Origin: Halapricum hydrolyticum
GTDB taxonomy: Archaea > Halobacteriota > Halobacteria > Halobacteriales > Haloarculaceae
NCBI GenBank assembly: GCA_025517565.1
Contig: JAOPKD010000001.1
Span: 124,001-188,000, forward strand
Direction: 5' to 3'
DNA length: 64,000 bases
In this document: in pieces, positions 9,173-19,050 of the stretch
How positions within the stretch are numbered: the stretch's first letter is position 1
Layout: each line of letters begins with the position of its first letter
Translations under genes and position numbers: made by a program
Notes under the pieces: generated by a model
What the model saw: the letters and a program-made list of their open reading frames with translations, nothing else
What the model was told of the DNA's origin: nothing
Database searches by the model: none

Positions 9173-9667
9173 ATGACGATCAATCCCAGGGACTACGACC
9201 TCGAAGAATTACGGAAGATGGCGCACGGCCGCGAGCGCGGCTCGGTCCCGGACGAAGAGAACGTCCCGGACTCGGAGCCGAATCTGGAGTGGGGCGAACT
9301 CGAAGGCGAGCGCACCGTGACCGACGACGGATTTCGAGCGCGCCTCTACCGGGAACTGATGCCGCTGATGGCCGGCAGCGACGACACGACCAAGCCGTAC
9401 CTGGCAACGCTGCCGGAGACGCAGGCCGCGGAGTTTCTCATCTTCGAGTGGCTCGAATTTCTCCTCCTCCACGGCGGGTTCCGCGGCGCACAGGAGGCAC
9501 TCGACTACTACGAGTCGATCGGCTGGATTACTGACGACGTCGAGTCGGATCTGGACGACTACCTGATGGGCATCGAAGAAGTCGGTGCCAGCGACGGATC
9601 CCAGCTGGACGTCGATGACCACCTGTTGAGTCTCGTCTACATCGCGAAGTTGGCCGCGATGCACTGA
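9173..9667 (+). CDS. FlaD/FlaE-domain protein (archaellum accessory family), stand-alone
   Basis: A 164-residue protein. Its core (YLATLPETQAAEFLIFEWLE, then YYESIGWITDDVESDLDDYL) matches the FlaD/FlaE domain, which in archaella couples the motor to chemotaxis through CheF. I use the ATG at 9173 because the frame extension upstream covers the promoter: TTTAA lies at 9136-9140, about 35 bases before it. No fla or che genes are nearby, so this is a solitary paralogue; the next gene on the same strand encodes an actin. Its own partner is unknown. Confidence 0.8.
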   Translation: MTINPRDYDLEELRKMAHGRERGSVPDEENVPDSEPNLEWGELEGERTVTDDGFRARLYRELMPLMAGSDDTTKPYLATLPETQAAEFLIFEWLEFLLLHGGFRGAQEALDYYESIGWITDDVESDLDDYLMGIEEVGASDGSQLDVDDHLLSLVYIAKLAAMH

Positions 9668-9824
9668 TCGACTGCCGCGTGCGCCGTACGAGCAATTCTC
9701 GCCAGGATCGCCCGGCCGTGCTGAATCCCGTTGATCGGATCACTGATCGTATCCTCAAAGAATAGTAAATTCTATTACTTTTTCCGGGCGGTTATATACT
9801 TCGGGGAGTCCATCAAGCAGCCGT

Positions 9825-10889
9825 ATGAGCGAGGACGACGAGACTGACGACGCGACTGACAGTTCGACGGACGGGCCGGTTCCGGTCGGGGTAAAACTCG
9901 GCAGTACCAGGACCGTAATTGCCTATCCTGACGACGACGGCGATCTCGAGATCGTGAACACGCTCACCTGTATGGCGACCTACGAGGACGCGCTCACGGG
10001 CGAAGAGCGGGTTCTCTACGGCGAAGAGGCGGCCCGAGAGTATCCCGACCGGGTAGAGTTTATGCTCCGGTCCGGGCTCCCGGAAGACGACGACCGGGCA
10101 GAGCTGACGAGTACGTTCTTCGAGGAAGTCATCGAGACCAACGACATCCCAGAAGACAGTGCCGTCGTTTACGCGATCCCGACCATCGACAACGAGGCCG
10201 GCTTGAAGAACCTCGAAACCGTCATCGAGAACAGCTCGATCGGGACGGAACTCGTCGAGAGCTATCCCGAATCACTGTGTGGCACGATCCCGGGATTCGG
10301 CGACGATCTGGAGGCGATCAACGAGATTCTCCTGGCCGTTAATCTGGGGTCGACGAACCTTGAAGCGTCGGCCTACCGCCGCGGCGAGCAACTCGCGCCG
10401 TATACGACGGGCGCTGTCACCGGTAACGAGGTCGATCGCGTGATCGCCAACCACGTCGAGGAAGAGACGCAGGGGCGGGTCAACATCGACGTACAGACCG
10501 CACGCGAATACAAAGAAGAGCACGCGGACTTCGAGGACTACGAACCGTTCACGGACATCATCCAGCAGCCCGGCGGTGGTGCACACGAGTTCACTATCGA
10601 GCGAAGCGTCATGGATGCCGTCGACGAATACGTCGACGACGTCGTCGACGAGTTCGCCAACACCTTCCTGCCGGAACTGGCCAACGAACACATGAAGGTG
10701 TACAATCTCGCGCTGGAGAAGCCGGTCGTGCTCACCGGCGGGATGGCCTGTATCCCAGGCATCGTCGACGAGTTCGCCGAGCGGGCCAGCGACGAACTCA
10801 ACCGCGACATCGACGCGATCGCACCGGACGAACCGGCACTCGCGGCGACGCTCGGCGCACAGCGAATCGCCGCCCGACTCACCGATTGA
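9825..10889 (+). CDS. Haloarchaeal actin-like protein (salactin/volactin type)
   Basis: A 354-residue actin-superfamily ATPase. After a 20-residue acidic tail come phosphate-1 loop VGVKLGSTRTVIAYPD, phosphate-2 loop LLAVNLGSTNLEASAYRRGE and the adenosine loop VVLTGGMACIPGI. The final alanine-rich helix (ALAATLGAQRIAARL) is typical of MreB/ParM-like actins. Haloarchaeal homologues, salactin in Halobacterium and volactin in Haloferax, form dynamic filaments that act in growth and cell shape. A TATA-like stretch (ggttatatac, about 9790-9799) lies about 27-35 bases upstream. No partner gene such as a ParR-like adaptor is adjacent. Confidence 0.85.
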   Translation: MSEDDETDDATDSSTDGPVPVGVKLGSTRTVIAYPDDDGDLEIVNTLTCMATYEDALTGEERVLYGEEAAREYPDRVEFMLRSGLPEDDDRAELTSTFFEEVIETNDIPEDSAVVYAIPTIDNEAGLKNLETVIENSSIGTELVESYPESLCGTIPGFGDDLEAINEILLAVNLGSTNLEASAYRRGEQLAPYTTGAVTGNEVDRVIANHVEEETQGRVNIDVQTAREYKEEHADFEDYEPFTDIIQQPGGGAHEFTIERSVMDAVDEYVDDVVDEFANTFLPELANEHMKVYNLALEKPVVLTGGMACIPGIVDEFAERASDELNRDIDAIAPDEPALAATLGAQRIAARLTD

Positions 10890-11103
10890 TCGGCGACCAG
10901 CAGGCGAACCACGACAGGAACCGCCGCACGTCCGGCGGAAGTGACTCTCTCTTTGTGTCGCCGTTCGCACACGGTTGTGGACCCTCGGTCGTTTCCGGCC
11001 GAACGCGGAGTTCGGTCGGCATATCGATGACGAGACGTGCCATTGTGTGAACCTGTGTGTCACGATGCCTAAAGGCCCGTCAGACAGTTGTCTGCCGACC
11101 GTC

Positions 11104-11877
11104 CTATCCCGACCGTCGCTGCAGGACCTCGGCGACCGCGCTTCGAAACGCCGGCGAGGAAGGGTCGATACCGGCGTCGATCAGCGTGGCCCGGTGGCGG
11201 CGAGCGAGCCGCCCCAGCGTCGTCTCGACGCTCCCCTGGGTCGGGAGTTGCTCGGATACGAGCGTCTCGGCGGCGGATTCGGCCGACTCGAACGATGCGG
11301 CAGGCTCTGGCGGTCGATCGGGATCGAGCAGCCGACCGCGCCAGCCGTGTTTGTCCGCGAAGACGACTCCGGCGACCGCTCGGTCGGCCCAGTTACTGTC
11401 TGGAAACGTCTCGCGACCGGGGTCGATCGCGTCGGCTCTGACTTCCCGGTCAAGCGGTGGCGCCGGGCTGAGTCCGAGCCGGTCGAAACTTGCGTGTGCG
11501 TTCTCCGGCGCGAGCAAGCCACCACGCGCAGGAACGCGAACGTCGTAGCCCAGGAACGCGGGTAACCGGTCCCAGTCGTAGTCGATCCGGTGCTGGCAGG
11601 TCGCGACCCCGTAGAAGGTGACCGAGTCGGGGTCCCCGATCGCCTCGCGGAACGCGTCCCGGCGGAACGCCGACCGGATCGTCTCGATCGCGGGGCTGAC
11701 AGCCGGCGGTTCCGAGCCGTCTTCGTATCGCCGCCGCTTCCCGCCGAAGACGAACCGTCCGTCCGACTGGAGCGTGAATCTGAGCAGCTGCCCCTCGACG
11801 TACTCGAGGAGCCAGTGGTGGCCCTGTCCTGTCGCCGGGTTCTCGGCCACGTCGACGCACGTCGGGAAGGAGTCCAT
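11104..11877 (-). CDS. RNA-ligase/nucleotidyltransferase-like protein with altered active-site motifs
   Basis: A 257-residue protein whose outline matches the RNA ligase/nucleotidyltransferase fold: an N-terminal strand pair (WLLEYVEG, then SDGRFVFG), the central FYGVATCQHRIDYDWDRLP segment, and VAGVVFADKHGWRGRLLD near residues 163-180. At the places expected for motif I (EKxDG), motif III (xGE) and motif IV (EGVV) it reads EYVEG, YGVA and AGVV, so the catalytic lysine and both glutamates appear to be replaced. If the alignment is right it is a pseudoenzyme, perhaps a nucleic-acid or nucleotide sensor. It is transcribed divergently from the UPF0173 hydrolase gene. Confidence 0.6.
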   Translation of the reverse strand: MDSFPTCVDVAENPATGQGHHWLLEYVEGQLLRFTLQSDGRFVFGGKRRRYEDGSEPPAVSPAIETIRSAFRRDAFREAIGDPDSVTFYGVATCQHRIDYDWDRLPAFLGYDVRVPARGGLLAPENAHASFDRLGLSPAPPLDREVRADAIDPGRETFPDSNWADRAVAGVVFADKHGWRGRLLDPDRPPEPAASFESAESAAETLVSEQLPTQGSVETTLGRLARRHRATLIDAGIDPSSPAFRSAVAEVLQRRSG

Positions 11878-11954
11878 CGAGTGGCCCGAGGGGCCGCAAC
11901 CACCTAAAACAGGGGTGATTCTAAGTGGGCGGATCGTGTACGTGCGACTGAACT

Positions 11955-12665
11955 ATGGAACTCACCTGGCACGGCCATTCGACGTGGTACGTATCGGTCG
12001 ATTCGACAGACCTGCTGATCGATCCGTTCTTCGGAAACCCGAAGACGGACGTCGACCCGGCGGCGCTCGATCCGGATTACGTCCTGCTCACGCACGGCCA
12101 CGCCGACCACATCGGCGACGTGGATCATTTCCAGGGGACGCCAGTCGCGGCGACGCCCGAGGTCGCGGGCTACGTCGAAGACAACTACGGCGTCGAGGAG
12201 ACGATCGGGTTCAACCTCGGCGGTACGGTCGAACTGGGTGACGCGTTCGTGACGATGCACCGGGCCGACCACACAAACGGCATGGACACCGACTACGGTG
12301 CGTCGGGGGGGATGCCTGCCGGATTCGTCGTCTCCGACACACAGCCGACGCAAGTCAGCGACGTCGAATCGACGACGTTCTACCACGCCGGCGACACGAG
12401 TCTGATGACCGAAATGCGTGACGTGATCGCGCCGTATCTCGAGCCCGACGCCGCCGCCGTCCCGGTCGGCGATCACTTCACCATGGGACCGATGCAGGCC
12501 GCCGTCGCCGTCGACTGGCTGGACGTCGATCACGCCTTCCCGATGCACTACGACTCGTTCCCGCCCATCGAGATCGACACCGACGAGTTCGTCCGCGAGG
12601 TCAAAGCGACCGGCAGCCTCGCCGAGGTGCACGTGCTCGACGGCGACGAGACGTTCCAGCTATGA
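11955..12665 (+). CDS. UPF0173 metal-dependent hydrolase (metallo-beta-lactamase fold)
   Basis: A 236-residue metallo-beta-lactamase-fold protein. The zinc-binding motif HGHADHIGD (about residues 52-60), an upstream WHGHST strand, HAGDTSLM (about 154-161) and the late [15 protein letters not shown] segments are those of the UPF0173 group. The physiological substrate of the group is not established. The gene ends exactly where the right end of the IS1341-type element begins; its TGA lies within the first bases of that end, so the C-terminus may have been trimmed or restored by the insertion. Confidence 0.88.
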   Translation: MELTWHGHSTWYVSVDSTDLLIDPFFGNPKTDVDPAALDPDYVLLTHGHADHIGDVDHFQGTPVAATPEVAGYVEDNYGVEETIGFNLGGTVELGDAFVTMHRADHTNGMDTDYGASGGMPAGFVVSDTQPTQVSDVESTTFYHAGDTSLMTEMRDVIAPYLEPDAAAVPVGDHFTMGPMQAAVAVDWLDVDHAFPMHYDSFPPIEIDTDEFVREVKATGSLAEVHVLDGDETFQL

Positions 12666-12762
12666 CATCCTCCGCGCCGTGAACAGAGCGGGACTACGTC
12701 CCTCAAGCAGTCGGGCGAAGCCCGACGACGGCGCGGTTTCCTCCGTGGGAGTCTCAGCCGGC
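12663..12762 (-). ncRNA. IS1341 right end, omega-RNA-like structured 3' region
   Basis: About 100 bases directly downstream of tnpB on the same strand are densely structured. An outer 9-bp stem (12672-12680 with 12728-12736) encloses two perfect hairpins, 12690-12702 (GGGAC/GTCCC) and 12710-12726 (GTCGGGC/GCCCGAC). TnpB-associated omega-RNAs derive from the 3' end of tnpB and the element's right end, so this is the expected place and shape. The guide would be read from the flanking sequence, here the 3' end of the hydrolase gene. The exact 3' end is not determined. Confidence 0.5.
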
Positions 12763-14151
<1,389 letters not shown>

Positions 14152-14286
14152 CAGCCACTCCTGTATACGTCCGCTTCGGGTTTGAATGTCAGCCATCCGC
14201 AGTGGAAGTGAAACTCGTCCGTCTTGTTGGAATCTCAGGGTCAGCGATCTCTCGGCAGAATCTCACTAGAGCTTACGCGCTTCACG

Positions 14287-14352
14287 CCCGCCCTGTTCGG
14301 TCCTCGGTTCCGACCGCATGTCGGAACACTCGTCCCTCACGGGAAGGGCGGG
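14287..14352. repeat. Nested inverted repeat upstream of tnpB
   Basis: Two perfect 8-bp stems are nested: CCCGCCCT at 14287-14294 pairs with 14345-14352, and GTTCCGAC at 14307-14314 pairs with 14320-14327. The structure lies between the tnpB start and the SRPBCC gene. It could be part of the left end of the IS1341-type element or a transcription terminator for the convergent or neighbouring units. The gap 14152-14479 shows no gene otherwise. Confidence 0.5.
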
Positions 14353-14479
14353 ACTCTCGCGCTGTTACAGGTAGCCGAGGCGACGACGAGGGAAACGGTC
14401 TCGTGACGGTTCCCGGATCAAGCACGGTGATCTTTTCCCAGCCACCGTCGCGGACAGTTTCGTCGTCTGCTCTCCCTTC

Positions 14480-14917
14480 TCAATCACGGGCTTCGAGTCG
14501 CGCCTTGATGTTCTCGAGCGTCGTCCGCAACTCCCGCTCGTTGTACCGGCGGACGAACGGCCCCGCTACGGCCGAGAGGACCGTGCCCGGGAGTTCGTAG
14601 TCGGCGCTGTAGCGCAGTTCCGTCCCGCCGTCGTCGTCGACGGTTTCGATCTCGATCTCACCTTCGAGGCCGCCACGCATCTCGAAGACCATCCGCTCGT
14701 TTTCCTCGTGGGTCCGCTCGACGAGTTCGCCGTCGAGTCCGACGCCGGCCATCTTGTAGGTGTGCTCGACTCGCTTGCCGCCGTTGTCGAGCGGTTCGAC
14801 GTTTCGGACCTTTGCCAGGCTCGGCGTCACTTCCGCGTGGTTTCGGGGGTCGTCCAGGTACTCGAACACGTCCTCGACAGGTGCGTCGACGTGAATTGAT
14901 CGGCTGACCGAGACCAT
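14480..14917 (-). CDS. SRPBCC (START-like) family protein
   Basis: A 145-residue SRPBCC-fold protein beginning MVSVSRSIHVDAPVEDVFEY, the usual polyketide-cyclase/CoxG-like opening, with a central beta sheet and the C-terminal helix RRYNERELRTTLENIKARLE that closes the hydrophobic cavity. I start at 14917 because the 44 residues upstream in frame are Ser/Arg-rich and unlike the family. The ligand is unknown. The next gene upstream on the same strand has a related fold. Confidence 0.8.
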   Translation of the reverse strand: MVSVSRSIHVDAPVEDVFEYLDDPRNHAEVTPSLAKVRNVEPLDNGGKRVEHTYKMAGVGLDGELVERTHEENERMVFEMRGGLEGEIEIETVDDDGGTELRYSADYELPGTVLSAVAGPFVRRYNERELRTTLENIKARLEARD

Positions 14918-15029
14918 GGCGGCATTTCGTCCGACGACACAGAAGACGCTTTTCTCTGACGACACAGAAGACGATGCTCTCAGGCAGACGTCACGACGGA
15001 CAGGCCGGCTGGACGAATCGGGTCTGCGG

Positions 15030-15707
15030 TCAGCTGTCGTGTTCGGCACGCGATTTTATTCCCAGCATCATACCTCGTTCCATGATGAAATGCGGCAGTT
15101 CGTATGTCAGGTATCGGAGGGCATATCCGACAGCCGACCGGGTCTCGGGTTTTCGCCCTCGCACGAGAAAGCGGGTTGTGTCGTCATCGATCGGGTCCAG
15201 GTGAAACGTCCAGATCCCCCCGTCGTGTCCCTGGAGAATGAGGGTTCGACCGGAGTCGATACGCTCGACAGTCATCGACGTGACCGAGCTCTGCAGCCAA
15301 TAGTCCTCACGGACCATACGAATCGAATCGCCCTCCTGTAACTCCTGCAGTTCCGGAACGATGCGATCGACGTTGTGGATGTCTGCGCCGAAGAGGTTTT
15401 CGAGCCACGTGTAACTGTAGAAGCCGCCGCGCCCCTGTCCAAGCTGGACTATCCAGGGCCAAACCTCCTCGCTGGGTGCCTCAACCGTGACAGCGCGAGT
15501 GGTTTCGTCACTCGGCTCGGGAACGATCTCGTCGCCAGGCAGGTGTCGATTTACTTCGTCTCCACTAGCACCCCATCGCCGGTGCCACGGGCGGAGAAGG
15601 AAGTGATACACTGCCAGAATCACGCCGCCCGCGATGATCGCAGTCCCTGTTCCACTGATTCGCCCACCCGATGCTCTCGCTGAGTCTGTTTGTGACTTGG
15701 TTCTCAT
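15030..15707 (-). CDS. Membrane-anchored SRPBCC-like protein
   Basis: A 225-residue protein with one N-terminal TM segment (GTAIIAGGVILAVYHFLL, about residues 21-38) and then a domain containing AVTVEAPSEEVWPWIVQLGQ and GGFYSYTWLENLFGADIHN. This resembles START-like/polyketide-cyclase-like proteins of actinobacteria and haloarchaea in which WPW...QxGxGRGGFYSYxxLEN is conserved. The ligand and role are unknown. It ends 112 bases upstream of the second SRPBCC gene, so co-transcription is possible. Confidence 0.7.
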   Translation of the reverse strand: MRTKSQTDSARASGGRISGTGTAIIAGGVILAVYHFLLRPWHRRWGASGDEVNRHLPGDEIVPEPSDETTRAVTVEAPSEEVWPWIVQLGQGRGGFYSYTWLENLFGADIHNVDRIVPELQELQEGDSIRMVREDYWLQSSVTSMTVERIDSGRTLILQGHDGGIWTFHLDPIDDDTTRFLVRGRKPETRSAVGYALRYLTYELPHFIMERGMMLGIKSRAEHDS

Positions 15708-15873
15708 CGCTCTGGATATTCTCTCCCGCGTCTATATATACGTACCAGCGTCAGGTGGTACGCTCTCTTCCGGGCTACCGACCTGAAGCCCTCGCCTGGT
15801 CCGCTCGTCGCAGCGAGACTGCTGCATTAACATAGGAATATTTATATGTTATTTTGATTACCAGGAACTTGTG

Positions 15874-16290
15874 ATGGTATTGAAATGGATGTTCGCAGGA
15901 CTGCTGGTACTGCAGACACACTTCGTGGCTTCCTACGTCGTTCCGCTGGACAAAGAGGCCCAGGGCGAGTTTGGCGGCCTGTTGAAATGGGTCTGGCCCT
16001 GGAGCGGTGGTGACAGTGGGTTGCTGGGTCAGGTCACAGTGTCTTCGGGCTTTCCGCTCTCGGGGTTTTTCCTCGCCGCGATCGCTGCAGTGCTGTTTGC
16101 CCTTGCGGGCCTGGCAGTGCTGGAGGTCTGGGTCTCGTTCCGCTGGTGGAGAATCCTGGCTGGTGGGGGAGCTATCCTTTCCATCGTGCTGATGGCGGGG
16201 TTCTTTGGAGCGACGAAGGTGCTGCCGATGACTCTCGATTTCGTCGTTCTGTGGGCTGCGATCACCGACTGGCTTCCGACTACCGGCTGA
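15874..16290 (+). CDS. Four-TM membrane protein of unknown function
   Basis: A 138-residue hydrophobic protein with four predicted TM segments: LKWMFAGLLVLQTHFVASYVV near the N-terminus, then FFLAAIAAVLFALAGLAVLEV, ILAGGGAILSIVLMAGFF and LDFVVLWAAITDWL. A GTG three bases upstream (15871) could also be the start. An AT-rich promoter stretch (ataggaatatttatatgttatt, split around 15832-15853) lies 20-40 bases ahead. No family recognised. Confidence 0.65.
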   Translation: MVLKWMFAGLLVLQTHFVASYVVPLDKEAQGEFGGLLKWVWPWSGGDSGLLGQVTVSSGFPLSGFFLAAIAAVLFALAGLAVLEVWVSFRWWRILAGGGAILSIVLMAGFFGATKVLPMTLDFVVLWAAITDWLPTTG

Positions 16291-16503
16291 ACGCCGAATC
16301 CAGCCTAGTGCGGTGATGGAGTGAGCGCGACAGACGACTGCACGACAGTACCGTAGACGACGTACTGTCGTCCGTGACTGTTGAGCGATTGCGGGCTCCC
16401 TCGGCGAACTTGACGGCCGCGAGCGGCCCGCAACGGATCTACAGCGACGACTCGAAAGGCGATACGCGTCCATCAACGCGAGGCGATTCCACCTGAGAGG
16501 TGT

Positions 16504-17352
16504 TCAGCGAGTTTCCATCCCGATATACAGGGAAAGTATAGCAATCAGATACAGCGTCATACCTCCGACGACGCCCCACGTCAGCACGTTCGACGGGTCG
16601 AAGTTATCCCAGACACGGACGACACCGATCAAGACCAACGTGAAGCCAAGTATCTGACTTTGGACCAGTATTCGGGCGGCACTCCAGCGTGGATCGAGTA
16701 CGACGACGCCGTTAACGACACCAAAGAGTGCAAACCATCCCGCCAAAATTCGGGCCGTGAACGGGGAGACGGTCCATGGCCACACACCAATCATGGGATC
16801 CGGGGCGACAAACAGGACGATGGCACTGGCTGTGACGATAACTCCGATACCACCACCGAGCACCCGCACTGCTTGTGGAAGACGGGGCTCACTTCCTGCC
16901 AGTTCCCCGGAATCGGTCCGCCGATTGAGCGCCCAAATAGCTGGAATAAGGACGGGAGTGACTGCGTAGAGGAAGACCCAGAGATCGAACGTAAAGTGAC
17001 TGTGGTTGAACTTTCCCCAGTGGAGCACGGTGGCGATGGCCATCAACCACGTGAATGTGGCGATCCCGAGGAAGACCGGGGCGACAGTGTGCCACTCGTC
17101 AACAGTGGAAACCCGATAGAAGAAATACACACCTGCTCCATAGCCTGCGCCCATGACGATTGGCGTCATTTCGGGTCTGATGGTCCACGCGAAGTATTTC
17201 GTGGTTTGATCTGGGAGTCCATAGAGGACCAGAAATGCCGCGGCTAGAAACGGGATAATGAAGCGCGCGACCCATCGGGTAATCGGAAGGACTTGCCCGT
17301 CACGGGCAGGGGTGCCCACCCATCTTCGAAGGACTGATTTTCCCTTGCCCAT
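16504..17352 (-). CDS. Eight-TM membrane protein of unknown function
   Basis: A 282-residue integral membrane protein with eight hydrophobic segments, from WVARFIIPFLAAAFLVLYGL to GGMTLYLIAILSLYI. A Trp/His-containing loop (VLHWGKFNHSHFTF) and VGTPARDGQVLPITRW at the N-terminus are notable. I start at 17352 (MGKGKSVLRRW); a further in-frame ATG lies 18 bases upstream. No family recognised. It is the last chromosomal gene before the att sites, and because an older element end lies just beside it, it could be cargo of an earlier integrant. Confidence 0.65.
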   Translation of the reverse strand: MGKGKSVLRRWVGTPARDGQVLPITRWVARFIIPFLAAAFLVLYGLPDQTTKYFAWTIRPEMTPIVMGAGYGAGVYFFYRVSTVDEWHTVAPVFLGIATFTWLMAIATVLHWGKFNHSHFTFDLWVFLYAVTPVLIPAIWALNRRTDSGELAGSEPRLPQAVRVLGGGIGVIVTASAIVLFVAPDPMIGVWPWTVSPFTARILAGWFALFGVVNGVVVLDPRWSAARILVQSQILGFTLVLIGVVRVWDNFDPSNVLTWGVVGGMTLYLIAILSLYIGMETR

Positions 17353-17471
17353 TGCTACCACACATTTCACATCTTTATTCAGCGTACGAGCATATATGCG
17401 TTCCCCACCGTATCATCTATATCAAAATCTTCCCCCTTTCGGAGCACAGCCATCACCCCTGAGAACGTGGT

Positions 17472-17530
17472 AAGTGTCGGAATGCCCTGGGAATCTCAGT
17501 AGGGACGGCGCAGATAGTCGAACGCGGGAA
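17472..17530. repeat. Decayed second att-like copy (old element end plus tRNA-Pro 3' remnant)
   Basis: The 19 bases at 17472-17490 match 37542-37560 (next to the intact tRNA) at 18 of 19 positions. They are followed in both places by a tRNA-Pro 3'-end-like string: at left GTAGGGACGGCGCAGATAGTCGAAC with small changes (split around 17500-17526), at right the true tRNA end. At the right end this 19-mer is inside the element; at the left it is outside. It therefore looks like the tRNA-proximal end of an earlier related integrant. Confidence 0.5.
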
Positions 17531-17572
17531 GACGGTCGCTACGCTCGCAGTCTTGTGAAACACGGGCAGGAA

Positions 17573-17585
17573 TGGGCCGGCGCAG
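17573..17585. repeat. Provirus att site, distal copy (13-bp tRNA-Pro 3' end)
   Basis: TGGGCCGGCGCAG is identical to 37580-37592, which is the discriminator base, acceptor strand and first T-stem bases of tRNA-Pro on the minus strand. Similarity continues weakly for about nine more bases (both have GAACT). The integrase gene lies 55 bases inside this copy, as expected for an attL/attR end. The rest of 17371-17639 has no gene. Confidence 0.7.
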
Positions 17586-17639
17586 CGCGGAACTACCCCG
17601 TCGCCGACACATTCTGACTGGCGGTACTGTTCGGCGGAG

Positions 17640-18725
17640 TTACTGGTCCTGATCATGGTCGATATTGAGGTTGGTAAGTAGCGGCCGCCGGCGATTCTCC
17701 ATGCGGTCACGGAGTCGCTGGCGTCGCTGTTCGGGATCGGCTTTGTCGTAGTGCTGTTCGATCGTCTTCACCGTCGCGTTGACACGTTCAGCGACGTCCT
17801 CTGGCGGCCAACCCTCGTTGAGCAGCCAGGTGATCGTTCCCGTTCGGATGTGGTGGGGCGCGCGGCTGGACGGGCACTTGCTCGCATGTGCGTACTCCGT
17901 CCACTGACACGTCTCGCGCTCCTTCCCGTGCGGACACGGGCTATGCAGACACGGCTGGGTCGCCTGATACGACCAGACGCGAACAGTGTTCTCTCCGGGC
18001 CGCCCCTTCGCGCTCGCGAGTAGCGGCTGACGACCGTAGTCGTCGTGGACGTCGTAGCGGTGATGCTCGATATACGCCTCAAGGACATCGGCCGTCTCGC
18101 GCGTGATCCCGGCCGGACGCTCACCGCCGAGCTTGTTCTTCAGCGGTGTCCCCGTATCCGGCCGGTGGCGAAACTCGACGTATGGGTCCTCATCGAGATG
18201 GACGTCTCGAAGATCGAGCGCGCGGAGACCGCCCTGTCGCGCACCAGTGAACCAGGCGAGTTCGATCCAAGCGTGCGGGCGCGTCCCGTAGGCCTGCTCG
18301 TCGTTCCGATAGTACTGGATCAGCGCGAACGCGTCATCGGCGTCGAGCTTCTTGTTGCTCGACCGATCCTCGGGATCGAGATCGGGAATACGGACGCGCT
18401 CGGCGAGCCCATCGTCGACGGCCTCGACGTCCTCAAGGAACTCCAAGAACGATCGAAGCGTCCACATCTCGCCTTCGAGTGTGACCGGCGCGATCTCGGC
18501 GCTGCGGATCTCGTAGTACTCGTCGAGGTCGTAGCCCTCGAGCTGGCCGACCTCACCGATCCCGACCGAGTCGCACCACTCGACAAAGAGCTTCAGGCGG
18601 TACTCCCAGCCTTCGATGCTCTTGTCGGTCGAATCCGTCCGACGACGTCGGAGGTACCGCTCGACTGCAGCCGCCGGAGTCAACTCTTCCGGGTTCTGGC
18701 GGCGACGGCCTGTACGCTCAGTCAT
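17640..18725 (-). CDS. int: Tyrosine recombinase (provirus integrase)
   Basis: A 361-residue tyrosine integrase. The N-terminal SAM-like core-binding domain (about 12-115) is followed by the catalytic domain: Arg in TGARQGGLRALDLRDV, Lys in GTPLKNK, HHIR in SSRAPHHIRTGT, and the nucleophile Tyr in TIEQHYDKAD. A Cys/His cluster (CLHSPCPHGKERETCQW) is inserted before the HxxR box and may bind zinc, as in other haloarchaeal virus integrases. It ends the leftward operon, overlapping the preceding gene by 8 bases (ATGACTGA), and lies next to the att copy, so it presumably catalyses tRNA-Pro integration and excision. Confidence 0.93.
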   Translation of the reverse strand: MTERTGRRRQNPEELTPAAAVERYLRRRRTDSTDKSIEGWEYRLKLFVEWCDSVGIGEVGQLEGYDLDEYYEIRSAEIAPVTLEGEMWTLRSFLEFLEDVEAVDDGLAERVRIPDLDPEDRSSNKKLDADDAFALIQYYRNDEQAYGTRPHAWIELAWFTGARQGGLRALDLRDVHLDEDPYVEFRHRPDTGTPLKNKLGGERPAGITRETADVLEAYIEHHRYDVHDDYGRQPLLASAKGRPGENTVRVWSYQATQPCLHSPCPHGKERETCQWTEYAHASKCPSSRAPHHIRTGTITWLLNEGWPPEDVAERVNATVKTIEQHYDKADPEQRRQRLRDRMENRRRPLLTNLNIDHDQDQ

Positions 18726-19050
18726 CAGCGATTGCCCTCCTGGGGCCGGTCGAGGCGGTCGGATCGTTCCCGAGCGCTCGCTCGACGACGTCGCGGTGCT
18801 CCATCAGGATGTGGCGATAGACGCCGTTCTGGGTCTCGAAGGTGCGCCCGCAGTACTCGCAGGTCGTACTCTCGTGGTCCTGATAGGGGTCCCACTCGCC
18901 GGCACAGTGGCTACACTGCTGGTGGTCCGGCAGGTCATCGAGATCGCGCGCGGCGTAGTTCGCAGCCTGATTCAGCATCCGACAGTCCTCGTCGGTGTGG
19001 TAGATGTGCCGATTCGTCGCGTTCGTCGAGACGTAGACGGTCTTACCCAT
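18718..19050 (-). CDS. C2H2 zinc-finger protein, operon with integrase
   Basis: A 110-residue protein with a classical finger near the C-terminus (CEYCGRTFETQNGVYRHILM, then EH) and an N-terminal region containing HTDEDCRML and CSHCAGEW that could form a second zinc site. I start at 19050 because this gives an 8-base overlap with the gene before, like other junctions in the operon; an in-frame ATG at 19059 is the alternative. It ends in AIADD, shared with two other proteins of the operon. It could be a DNA-binding accessory to integration or a regulator. Confidence 0.75.
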   Translation of the reverse strand: MGKTVYVSTNATNRHIYHTDEDCRMLNQAANYAARDLDDLPDHQQCSHCAGEWDPYQDHESTTCEYCGRTFETQNGVYRHILMEHRDVVERALGNDPTASTGPRRAIADD

